From Desulfobacterales bacterium (GTDB taxonomy: Bacteria; Desulfobacterota; Desulfobacteria; Desulfobacterales; JAHEIW01), in the NCBI GenBank assembly GCA_030066985.1, contig JASJAN010000050.1:1-39814 (forward strand): a stretch of DNA of 39,814 bases, read 5' to 3'. The notes beneath the pieces were generated by a model that was not told where the DNA came from, did no database searches, and saw only the letters and a list, made by a program, of their open reading frames with translations. A program made the translations under genes and the position numbers. Below are positions 1 through 6,909 of the stretch, one piece after another (the stretch's first letter is position 1; each line of letters opens with the position of its first letter).

Positions 1-375
1 TCCACTGTAAGCCGCAGCGGTCGGACCGCGGAGACCCAATGGGCAATAAAGGACCAATTTAAGCAGTTTGCTCTTCTGGAGGTGACGTTGAAAACCGGGC
101 GAACACACCAGATACGGGTGCATTGTGCGTCTATCCAGCATCCCATTGTGGGCGATAAAGTTTATCGGCCCCGGAAGCTGGAAAAAACAATTGCCAGACA
201 AAGCCGCCGTCCGGACGAGATCCTGCAGGTCTTAAAATCAGCCAGGCGTCAGATGCTGCATGCCTGGCGACTGGGCCTTGCCCATCCGCAAAGCGATGAA
301 TGGATGGTGTTTGAATCCCCGCTGCCGCCGGATATGGCTCAGCTGATCAAACAAATCCAGGAGGCGGGTTTATAG
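1..375 (+). CDS. RluA-family pseudouridine synthase, C-terminal part (5' truncated by window)
   Basis: The frame is open from base 1, so the gene begins outside the window and 124 codons remain. The visible part carries the RluA/RsuA-superfamily C-terminal signature TLKTGRTHQIRVH followed by HPIVGD, which in this family lines the active-site cleft and contacts RNA. The catalytic aspartate segment lies upstream and cannot be seen. The enzyme would isomerise uridine to pseudouridine in 23S rRNA or tRNA in the cytoplasm; which position is modified cannot be told from this fragment. The TAG stop sits directly against a GGTTCAAAG-type repeat that fills the gap to the convergent exchanger gene. Family assignment is firm; the subfamily (RluA, RluC or RluD) is open. 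Confidence 0.88.
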   Translation, partial: STVSRSGRTAETQWAIKDQFKQFALLEVTLKTGRTHQIRVHCASIQHPIVGDKVYRPRKLEKTIARQSRRPDEILQVLKSARRQMLHAWRLGLAHPQSDEWMVFESPLPPDMAQLIKQIQEAGL

Positions 376-448
376 GTTCAAAGTTTAAAGGTTCAAAGGT
401 TCCTGAAAGATTGAACCCTGAACCCTGAACGCTGAACCTTTGAACCCT
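376..448. repeat. Degenerate GGTTCAAAG-type inverted repeat between convergent genes
   Basis: The left half has several GGTTCAAAG/GGTTCC-like units and the right half has GAACCCT/GAACGCT/GAACCTT units, so the two halves are roughly reverse complements and can form a hairpin. It occupies essentially the whole space between the two convergent stop codons. There is no clean U-tract on either strand, so a role as a bidirectional terminator is only an inference. The same repeat family returns at 8799-8900, 9475-9619 and 15851-16040. Confidence 0.75.
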
Positions 449-1432
449 TTATGCCTTGATAATCAGGTAGGTTAAATATCCCACATAACAGGCGAGCAGA
501 AGGGCGCCGCCTTTGCGGTCGACGGTATAGGTTCGGCGCATCAGCAGCCAGGGCAAAAAACTGGTGAACAGCATCACCAGGTAATCGATCCACAGCCCGC
601 TTTCAAAAAAGCCGCCGGGAATCGGAATCGGCCGCACCAGAGAGGCGGCGCCTAGCACGCTCATGATATTAAACACGTTGCTGCCGACCAGGTTGCCGAT
701 ACTGATATCCATTTCACCGCGCATGGCAGCCACCACAGATGTGGCCAGCTCAGGCAGGGAGGTGCCAAAGGCCACGATGGTCAGTCCGATAAATTTTTCA
801 CTGACACCCAGCTCCGTCATTATGTAAACGGCGCTCTCGACCACCATCTGGGCCCCACCGACCACACCGGCGATGCCGACAACTACCAGCAAAATCTGCT
901 TTGATCTGGAAGCAATATAGCCGATATCTTCCAGTTCGGATTCGATCGCCGCGGTCATCTCACCACCGCCGGCTTGCCGGGTTTCCTTTTTGGCCAGGTA
1001 ATAATTGATAAAGGTGTAGGCGATGATGCCGCCGAAAAGCGTGGCGCCTTCAATGCGGCCCAGAGTGCTATTGAGCGAAAGGACCAGCAAATACAGGGAA
1101 ATGCCCAGCATGATCGGTATATCGCGCCGGATGACCGATGGATCACTTTTGATGGGGTTAAATAAGGCCGACAATCCCAATACCAGGGCAATGTTGCAGA
1201 TATTGCTGCCGATCACATTGCCGACCGCAATCATGCTTTTGCCTTTAATGGATGAGATCAAGCTCACCACCAGCTCGGGGGCTGATGTGCCGAAAGCCAC
1301 TACTGTCAGACCAATGACAATCGGGGTCACCCCCAGGCTGCGTGCCAGGCTGGAGGAGCCTTTGACCAGCCACTCAGCCCCAAAATAAAGCAATACAAAT
1401 CCGATCAGGCACAGCACGATGTAAAGCAACAT
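449..1432 (-). CDS. CaCA-family Na+/Ca2+ exchanger-like membrane protein (YrbG type)
   Basis: A 327-residue, very hydrophobic protein with about ten membrane segments. It has the two inverted alpha-repeats of the calcium/cation antiporter family: GLTVVAFGTSAPELVVS near residue 41 and GLTIVAFGTSLPELATS in the second half, each followed by a GN[VL][IV]GSN motif. These repeats bind the cations exchanged across the inner membrane. The length fits bacterial YrbG-type members. ATG at 1430-1432 is preceded by AAGGAG about nine bases upstream. The gene is divergent from the transporter at 1985 and convergent with the pseudouridine synthase. Exchange of Na+ against Ca2+ is the family expectation; ion specificity cannot be read here. 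Confidence 0.9.
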   Translation of the reverse strand: MLLYIVLCLIGFVLLYFGAEWLVKGSSSLARSLGVTPIVIGLTVVAFGTSAPELVVSLISSIKGKSMIAVGNVIGSNICNIALVLGLSALFNPIKSDPSVIRRDIPIMLGISLYLLVLSLNSTLGRIEGATLFGGIIAYTFINYYLAKKETRQAGGGEMTAAIESELEDIGYIASRSKQILLVVVGIAGVVGGAQMVVESAVYIMTELGVSEKFIGLTIVAFGTSLPELATSVVAAMRGEMDISIGNLVGSNVFNIMSVLGAASLVRPIPIPGGFFESGLWIDYLVMLFTSFLPWLLMRRTYTVDRKGGALLLACYVGYLTYLIIKA

Positions 1433-1736
1433 ACCCCTTAACTCCTTTCAGAACCGCTGAGCATGGTCAACCTATTTCAAGCGTCGCCTGCGATCCAGCT
1501 GCAATTGGGCACCGATGAAAGCGGGTAGAGATTCTGATGTGTCAAATTTTGAGCAGCGATCATAGGCGAGACCTGACCGGGTGTCAAGGGGATATCCGTG
1601 TTCGGAAAACCTTAAGAAAGCATTTAAAACCTAAGTTGGCAGTCCTGACAGGGTGGTATTATCGGGCGCGAAATGACATAACTAATTGGAATTTATATTT
1701 TTATACACCAATATACAGCTGCTGATCATTTTGCTC

Positions 1737-1765
1737 TTGACCTTTCCATTCTGTTGGTACATGAT
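1737..1765 (+). promoter_or_regulatory. Candidate sigma70-type promoter for the YeiH-family gene
   Basis: TTGACC at 1737-1742, a 17-base spacer, then CATGAT at 1760-1765. The -35 box matches 5 of 6 consensus bases and the -10 box 4 of 6. It lies about 220 bases upstream of the start at 1985 and 26 bases before a palindrome that could be an operator. This is pattern matching only. Confidence 0.3.
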
Positions 1766-1790
1766 TCTGCTTGCGTTTCCCGGATGCTTC

Positions 1791-1813
1791 TTATACAACA
1801 CTTTGTGGTATAA
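1791..1813. promoter_or_regulatory. Near-perfect 23-bp palindrome, possible operator or leader hairpin
   Basis: The arms are TTATACAACA and TGTGGTATAA around a CTT centre, with one mismatch in ten positions. It sits in the 552-bp divergent gap between the exchanger (start 1432) and the YeiH-family transporter (start 1985), just downstream of the candidate promoter. The size and symmetry suit a dimeric repressor site, but the same bases could form a hairpin in the leader RNA. The rest of the gap (1433-1736 and 1814-1984) shows no supported gene; a 62-codon open frame at 1537-1725 has no coding support. Confidence 0.4.
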
Positions 1814-1984
1814 AAAAGGACAGATGGAGACCATACAGTTTTAAAATTATCAGGCTGAAAGGAGGTGAAGCACCGGACATTTTCAGGTTGAGTTAATTAG
1901 AACAGAGCCTTTTCGAAAACATTGACACTCAGTTTGGAATGTTTGTTTGCAACCCAACTAACCAAGAAGAAGGAGGCAAATAAA

Positions 1985-3307
1985 ATGAGCAACGGAAACA
2001 ACAGGACCCCGCTACTGCAAAATGAAGATTGGTGGGCCTGTTTCATTGGCTGGTTTATTTTGCTGTTAGCTGTCTGGGGTGTGCTCCCGGCAACGCCCAA
2101 AATCGCCACATGGACCAGCCTGACAGCAGCCTTCCCCAAAGGGTGGTCGACCGTAGGGACGGCGATCGTTTTATGCCTTACCATGGGGATTCTGACATTT
2201 ATCGGCGGCATCTTCATGAAATATGATTTGAAGAATTACATCCCGGGCTTTACCGTCATTTTTGCCATCACCGTCGTGTCCATGGTGATATCCAAGCAGG
2301 CGTTTATCAAAAAGTGGGGTATTTCTTATGTCCTATTCGCCCTGGCTTTCGGCCTGATCATCAGCAACATATTCAAGGTGCCCAAAATGCTCAAAGCTGC
2401 CGGCCAGACCGAATTTTTTGTTAAAATCGGTCTGGTGTGCATGGGAGCCACCATCATGTTTTCGGTGGTTCTGAAAGCCGGTGTTTTCGGCGTGATGCAG
2501 GCGGTACTGGTGGCAACAGTGGTGTGGTTCGGCACCTACTGGATCTGCCGCAAATTCAAGGTGTCGGAGCGCTTCAGCAGCATTATTGCAACGGCCAACG
2601 CCATTTGCGGTGTTTCCGCCAGTATTGCCGCCGGCGGCGCCGTCCAGGGTGATCCCAAAGAGGTGAGCTACATGGTGGCCTGGGTCCTGGTATGCGCGGT
2701 GGTCCTGATTCTGGTGATGCCGCCGATTGCGGCATGGCTGGATCTGCCGACCAATCAAGGGGGCGCCTGGCTTGGCGGTGTGATCGACAACACCGGCGCG
2801 GTGATTGCCGCCGGTGAAATCCTGCGCGACAAGGCCGGCAATCCAAGCCAAGCGGCAGTTGAAGCCGCCGCCATGGTAAAGATGGCCCAGAATGTGATGA
2901 TCGGCCTGGTGGCCTTTCTAATGGCCATATGGGCGACCATGTCGCTGGAGAAAAAAGAGGGCGTTGAGAAGCCCGGTTTCAGCGAGGTGTGGTACCGCTT
3001 CCCCAAATTCGTGGTCGGATTTATGGTGGCTTCTCTGGTGGTTTCTTTTATCATCGAGCCTTCGATGGGCAAAAAAGCGGCCAAGGCCGTCTCCAAAGCT
3101 TGCAAGAGCTATCGCAGCTGGTTTTTTGCAATGTGCTTTGTGGCCATTGGATTGGAAACCGACTTTAAAGAGTTGGTGACTGTCGGCGGCGGACGACCGG
3201 CCATTGCCTACTGGTTATCTCAGACCGCAAATGCTATCTGGACTCTGTTTATTTCCTGGGTACTGTGGTCTGGCACTTTTATCACTCCGCCGATTCTGCC
3301 GGACTAA
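1985..3307 (+). CDS. YeiH/UPF0324-family putative sulfate exporter
   Basis: A 440-residue polytopic membrane protein. Segments such as ANAICGVSASIAAGGAVQGD, GGAWLGGVIDNTGAVIAAGE and AAMVKMAQNVMIGLVAF follow the pattern of the YeiH (Cons_hypoth698) family, members of which are annotated as putative sulfate exporters. It is longer than the roughly 350 residues usual for E. coli YeiH, with extra hydrophobic sequence at the N-terminus. ATG at 1985 is chosen because AAGGAGG lies at the right distance upstream; an earlier in-frame TTG at 1922 would add 21 poorly conserved residues. It is a single transcription unit closed by the terminator at 3333-3367. The substrate is inferred from the family only; sulfite, thiosulfate or a sulfonate would be alternatives. 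Confidence 0.72.
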   Translation: MSNGNNRTPLLQNEDWWACFIGWFILLLAVWGVLPATPKIATWTSLTAAFPKGWSTVGTAIVLCLTMGILTFIGGIFMKYDLKNYIPGFTVIFAITVVSMVISKQAFIKKWGISYVLFALAFGLIISNIFKVPKMLKAAGQTEFFVKIGLVCMGATIMFSVVLKAGVFGVMQAVLVATVVWFGTYWICRKFKVSERFSSIIATANAICGVSASIAAGGAVQGDPKEVSYMVAWVLVCAVVLILVMPPIAAWLDLPTNQGGAWLGGVIDNTGAVIAAGEILRDKAGNPSQAAVEAAAMVKMAQNVMIGLVAFLMAIWATMSLEKKEGVEKPGFSEVWYRFPKFVVGFMVASLVVSFIIEPSMGKKAAKAVSKACKSYRSWFFAMCFVAIGLETDFKELVTVGGGRPAIAYWLSQTANAIWTLFISWVLWSGTFITPPILPD

Positions 3308-3332
3308 ACACTAAATTGAGATATAGACATTT

Positions 3333-3367
3333 AAAGGCGCTCTTTTCTGAAGAGCGCCTTTCTTTTT
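3333..3367 (+). terminator. Rho-independent terminator after the YeiH-family gene
   Basis: A perfect stem GGCGCTCTT/AAGAGCGCC (3336-3344 with 3350-3358) is extended by AAA/TTT and followed by a T-rich tract TTTCTTTTT. It begins 25 bases after the stop codon. This is the cleanest intrinsic terminator in the window. Confidence 0.92.
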
Positions 3368-3623
3368 GTGTCGCTCAAAATTGTCAGCGCCACTAACAGC
3401 ACTCATCTATCGCAAATTCAAAAATGGTTTCCGTTTCTGGTGTTTTTTTTGGGATTTGACAAGTCGTTTCAGGTGATTTTCACCGCTCTCCATAGAATTT
3501 TACAGATAAATGGAATTGCGGTATAAGCTATTGTAGAAATAAAACGTTTGCTCATCGCAACGCATATTTAACAACCGCTATAAAGCTTTATTCCCATAAC
3601 CGGCCACTGAAGGATATTGCCCT

Positions 3624-4205
3624 ATGGAAAAACCCAAGATGATCCTGATAGCGGAAGAAAAACTGGCCCGCGAAGTGACCCTGGGTGTTATCGTGACCCG
3701 GCCGCTGACCGTCTGGCATTATATCATTCCGGGCATGTTCATCATTGATTTCCTGCGTCGCGGCAGCGCCCTGAAAAAATATACCGAGAATTTCCTTTTT
3801 CCCCGAAAATTGGCCGTTGATGCCGCTCAGGCACTTGCCCAGGGTGAACCTGAAGCTGATGTGTTCGAACACATTGAAAACGACACCCGGGTGTGGTTAA
3901 ATTCCCTTGATTTGTATTCCACGGGGCTGCTGCAAGCCCAGGTGGGCGCTATTAAATTGCTGGCTGACCACTACGGCATGCTGCTAAAAGAGGACGGCTT
4001 AAGTGTTTATGCTTTGATGAAAGCCGCTTACCAAAACCAGGAGAACCTGCAGACATTCTTTGAGGAATTAACGGCTGCGGAAGCCGAGGTGGATCGCGAG
4101 CTGCTTGCCAAAAAGGGCGAAAACGAGAAACTCAAAGAGAAGATCTTGGCTGAACAAAAGCAGCTTGAAGAGAGGCGGGCAAAGATAATTGAAGAAGTTT
4201 TCTAA
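3624..4205 (+). CDS. Unrecognised protein, paralog 1 of a three-member local family
   Basis: A 193-residue protein without a function I recognise. It shares its layout with the proteins at 4599-5219 and 6159-6758. The shared layout is an N-terminal charged stretch, then a hydrophobic block LTVWHYIIPGMFIIDFL (about residues 32-48) that may insert into or lie on the membrane, then a basic patch and the family motif F.[RK]K.A.DAA, and finally a helical region with L..HY. Its C-terminus differs from the others: it is a Lys/Glu-rich likely coiled coil (about residues 155-190) in place of the shared I..N[IM]R.AE....YS tail. ATG is preceded by AAGGA at ten bases. It is separated from paralog 2 by a highly structured 187-bp palindrome. 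Confidence 0.7.
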   Translation: MEKPKMILIAEEKLAREVTLGVIVTRPLTVWHYIIPGMFIIDFLRRGSALKKYTENFLFPRKLAVDAAQALAQGEPEADVFEHIENDTRVWLNSLDLYSTGLLQAQVGAIKLLADHYGMLLKEDGLSVYALMKAAYQNQENLQTFFEELTAAEAEVDRELLAKKGENEKLKEKILAEQKQLEERRAKIIEEVF

Positions 4206-4236
4206 TTCAGTGTTATCGAATCATGGTAAAAGATAA

Positions 4237-4423
4237 AGTCGTTCATATCATTTTCTTCCAGGCGCTATGAATGGCAAATTGCCTGTGGCCTGATATTTGG
4301 GATGATATTAACATTTTCGCATAACCAAAATTTTAGATGCTAAACATCCCAAATACCAGGCCGCTACCATCTGATAAGGTATCTTATCAACATAGCGCCT
4401 TCCAGAAAACGACATGACCGACC
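4237..4423. repeat. 187-bp nested inverted repeat, four-way-junction fold (MITE-like or structured RNA)
   Basis: Outer arms of 33 bases (4237-4269 and 4391-4423) pair along most of their length. Inside are an 11-base hairpin GGCAAATTGCC (4273-4283), an 18-bp stem (4287-4304 with 4345-4362, one wobble) around a 40-base loop, and a 7-bp hairpin TGATAAG/CTTATCA (4372-4389). Most mismatches in the outer arms would be A-U against G-U, which keeps pairing in RNA. No coding frame is visible. It could be a palindromic mobile element relic or a non-coding RNA. No second copy was seen in this window. Confidence 0.7.
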
Positions 4424-4495
4424 TCGATAACTGTCACAGAACGAAAGACAGGGATTTAATAGAAAAGATGGAGCATAGCGACACTGCAATTTTAG

Positions 4496-4530
4496 TCACT
4501 TTAGTTCATTTTAGGCATTTTAGGCACTTG
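4496..4530 (+). repeat. TTTTAGGCA-type short tandem repeat
   Basis: Degenerate units TTTAGTCAC, TTTAGTTCA, TTTTAGGCA, TTTTAGGCAC. A 22-base stretch at 4508-4529 occurs again, identical, at 30732-30753, 26 kb away in an unrelated gap, which marks this as a dispersed repeat family. Confidence 0.65.
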
Positions 4531-4598
4531 TTAATTTTGCCGAAGTCATGATTTGAGGCTTAACCATTTATAACATATCTTAACCCAGCGGAGAGACA

Positions 4599-5219
4599 TT
4601 GACTGAGGATTATCACAAAAAATATAAAATCATACTGGAAAAAGAGGAATCCAGGGCCCGGACACTGGCGCTTTCATTGATCAAACCGAAACAGCTGACG
4701 GTCTGGGAAATCTTGATTCCGGTCATTTTTATCCTCAATTATGTTAAATTGAAGCATTCCAGGGAGATTTTTATCCAGAACCAGATGTTTACCAAGAAGA
4801 TGGCGCTGGATGCAGCCCTGGACATGAAAAAAAAAGACGCCCCCAAAACAGCGGTTATGGCGCAGATCGATTCCAAGACGAAAGAACTGGTGGCCTCGGT
4901 ACCGAACGGTATTTATTCTGATGATATTCGCCAGCAGCAACTGAGTGAAGTGGAGTTGCTCATTGACCATTACACCGCGCTCTTAAGCGCACCCGGCATG
5001 GATCATGCCGCCCTGGTGACACACGCCTATCAAACGGCAGCGGATTATTCATCCTTTTTGACAACACTGCAATCGGCTGAAAAAGCGGTCATTGACGCCG
5101 CGCACCGGACGCTGGGCAGCAAGGCCGATACCCAGACGGCCGCCAAAATTGAATCGATCACCGAAAACATGCGCGCGGCAGAAGTTAACAACCTATATTC
5201 ACCCCCATCCCAGCCATGA
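4599..5219 (+). CDS. Unrecognised protein, paralog 2 of a three-member local family
   Basis: A 206-residue protein of unknown function. It shares with its two neighbours a hydrophobic block LTVWEILIPVIFILNYV (about residues 31-47), the motif FTKKMALDAA, and IYSDDIRQQQLSEVELLIDHY; with paralog 3 it also shares SSFLTTLQSAEKAV and a tail NMRAAEVNNLYS. The TTG start is chosen because GGAG lies about five bases upstream and the N-terminus MTEDYHKKY then lines up with MTNYRTIWK of paralog 3. One hydrophobic block with basic flanks suggests membrane association facing the cytoplasm; there is no signal peptide cleavage pattern. Its stop is one base before the GNAT-like gene, so the two are probably co-translated. 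Confidence 0.75.
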   Translation: MTEDYHKKYKIILEKEESRARTLALSLIKPKQLTVWEILIPVIFILNYVKLKHSREIFIQNQMFTKKMALDAALDMKKKDAPKTAVMAQIDSKTKELVASVPNGIYSDDIRQQQLSEVELLIDHYTALLSAPGMDHAALVTHAYQTAADYSSFLTTLQSAEKAVIDAAHRTLGSKADTQTAAKIESITENMRAAEVNNLYSPPSQP

Positions 5220-5220
5220 G

Positions 5221-6048
5221 ATGCTAAATCGTAACGAACAGGAGCATATTTTCCAACACGCATATGTGCCGGAGCATTTAATCCAGTACGCGACGGCAGT
5301 CTCCGGCGGCACGCCTTTTTATGTTCAGGGCTACCTGTGTTATCGGCAGCGAAACCATCTCATTCTTATCGGATATCCCCTGGCAGACCCTCCTGAGAAG
5401 CTCTCACAGGTATACCCGGTGGTCTGTGAGCGGTTCAACCCGGATGCCATCACGCTGGTTGCCGAAGACCTGTCCGGTTTACCGCCAGGCGATGAGCCCC
5501 AGCCGGCAGATCACTACTATCGCCTTGACCTGCCCTTAAAGCCACCGCACCCGGATGTGGCCTACATGGTGCGGCGCGCTGCAAGGGAACTGCAAATAGA
5601 AGCGGGTCAATTTGGCAGGGAACACAAAAAGATCATCAAAGAATTTATCGGTGGGCAAAAGTTATCCGCGGCCCTTGTGAAGGTCTTTAAACAGGTGTCA
5701 GCCTATATGAAGCGGTCACCATCGGCTTACTTGCTTGAGGCCCGTAAGTCGGGTCGGCTGGCTGCGTTTTCCATTGTCGATCTGGGTTCGGCTCACTATG
5801 CCTTTTACCAATTTAATTTTCGCTCTGCAAAAATGAGTGTGCCGGGTGCTTCTGATCTTCTGTTTGACGAAATGGTGCGGCTGGCGCAATCGAAGGGAAT
5901 GCAGGCCATCAACCTGGGGCTGGGCGTTAACCGCGGTATCCGACGCTTTAAGGAAAAATGGGGCGGTCAGGCCTTTTTAAAACATCGCACGGTGCACATT
6001 CAACTCAGATCGGATACTGACCTTAGCAAATTGTCGAAAAAGCTTTAG
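5221..6048 (+). CDS. FemAB/GNAT-like acyltransferase
   Basis: A 275-residue protein. The C-terminal half (about residues 150-265) has the GNAT fold pattern seen in FemAB-like and GNAT_6 proteins: SAYLLEARKSGRLAAFSIVD, then a strand AHYAFYQFNFRS, then GASDLLFDEMVRLAQSKG, and the late motif INLGLGVNRGIRRFKEKWGG in which a phenylalanine-lysine precedes a conserved W-G. The N-terminal half is not recognised. Such enzymes move acyl or aminoacyl groups from CoA or tRNA onto amines; the substrate is unknown. ATG at 5221 is chosen because it follows the paralog 2 stop by one base, implying coupling; an upstream extension would overlap paralog 2 heavily. The stop codon abuts a repeat. Confidence 0.72.
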   Translation: MLNRNEQEHIFQHAYVPEHLIQYATAVSGGTPFYVQGYLCYRQRNHLILIGYPLADPPEKLSQVYPVVCERFNPDAITLVAEDLSGLPPGDEPQPADHYYRLDLPLKPPHPDVAYMVRRAARELQIEAGQFGREHKKIIKEFIGGQKLSAALVKVFKQVSAYMKRSPSAYLLEARKSGRLAAFSIVDLGSAHYAFYQFNFRSAKMSVPGASDLLFDEMVRLAQSKGMQAINLGLGVNRGIRRFKEKWGGQAFLKHRTVHIQLRSDTDLSKLSKKL

Positions 6049-6155
6049 GTTCAAAAATTAAGGTGTCAGGTTTCGGGTGTCAGGTGTCAGCCCTTCTAAC
6101 CGACCCTGACACCTGACACCCGAAACCTTATGTATATAAACACCTGAAACCATCT
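6049..6155. repeat. GGTGTCAG-type inverted repeat between convergent genes
   Basis: Contains a perfect inverted repeat: arms of 23 bases at 6068-6090 and 6106-6128, built from GGTGTCA/TGACACC units, around a 15-base loop. It fills the gap between the convergent GNAT-like gene and paralog 3. There is no U-tract. Confidence 0.85.
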
Positions 6156-6158
6156 GAT

Positions 6159-6758
6159 TTAAGAATAAATCTGATCGGCTTCTGCCAGGCGGATATTATT
6201 AGTGGCCTCTTTCACTCTCTGAAACCAACGTCTGCGATCTGTTTTGGTTCCTTTACGCATGGTGGTAATGGAAGCCTGAATGACGTCATCTTCCAGTTTT
6301 TGCAGGGAGGTTAAAAAGCTCAGATACTGACCTTTTGAGGGAAATTGTTCTTTGATGATGCCGGCATATGTTGTTTGTTGTGATTTGAAAAGATCCCGGT
6401 AATGGTTGATGAGCAGCTCGATTTCGGGTAATTGGCGGCGCCTGATTTTTTCGGTGTAAAAGCCTTTTTTTTCTTTGTTCAAGACGTCTTTGGTCTTGAT
6501 TTCAATCTGGCGGAACTCCCAGGCATAATCTTTGCCCTGGTCAATATTTTTTGCTGCTTCAAAAGCAAGCCGTTTGGTAAATAGAATATTTTTGCAGGTA
6601 AAACGCAGTCTCTGCTTATATTTGAAACGCTGATACAGATAAACGGGCAGCAGCAACATTTTCCAGTTCACGGCTACTTTTTTATCCGCCAGAAGAATTC
6701 TGGCGACTTTATCGGCCTGGTGATCCTCATGCTTCCAGATGGTGCGGTAATTTGTCAT
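6159..6758 (-). CDS. Unrecognised protein, paralog 3 of a three-member local family
   Basis: A 199-residue protein, clearly related to the two plus-strand genes upstream: hydrophobic block VNWKMLLLPVYLYQRF, FTKRLAFEAAKNI, FYTEKIRRRQLPEIELLINHY, LSFLTSLQKLEDDVI, and the tail NIRLAEADQIYS. It is more basic than its relatives. ATG at 6758 is preferred over a TTG at 6794 because MTNYRTIWK then aligns with the start of paralog 2; neither has a strong ribosome-binding site. It is divergent from the SDR-radical SAM gene, sharing a 151-bp upstream region, and convergent with the GNAT-like gene. Function unknown; possibly a membrane-bound partner of the neighbouring enzymes. Confidence 0.75.
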   Translation of the reverse strand: MTNYRTIWKHEDHQADKVARILLADKKVAVNWKMLLLPVYLYQRFKYKQRLRFTCKNILFTKRLAFEAAKNIDQGKDYAWEFRQIEIKTKDVLNKEKKGFYTEKIRRRQLPEIELLINHYRDLFKSQQTTYAGIIKEQFPSKGQYLSFLTSLQKLEDDVIQASITTMRKGTKTDRRRWFQRVKEATNNIRLAEADQIYS

Positions 6759-6909
6759 GGCGAGCAAGATATAGAGAACCCTGTCTAATGTCAACCGCTA
6801 CATAGGGTCCCATTGTTATTCGTTTACTTGCTTTTAATGAGCGAGATGGTTATCGTATTTTCCTTGGTCAATAGTATATTTCAAGATCGATGCTTTCGGA
6901 TAAACCACT

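Noticed and set aside
376-448. Repeat block as a standard bidirectional terminator
   Set aside because: A hairpin can form but neither strand has the expected U-tract, so it is recorded as a repeat.
1537-1725. 62-codon open frame in the divergent gap upstream of the YeiH-family gene
   Set aside because: No ribosome-binding site, no recognisable product, and it lies where promoters are expected.
1752-1770. Possible sigma54 promoter (TGGTAC...TGC)
   Set aside because: The spacing between GG and GC is 11 rather than the required 10 bases.
5092-5220. Upstream extension of the GNAT-like gene into paralog 2
   Set aside because: It would overlap conserved paralog 2 sequence and the residues do not resemble the family; ATG at 5221 follows the stop by one base.
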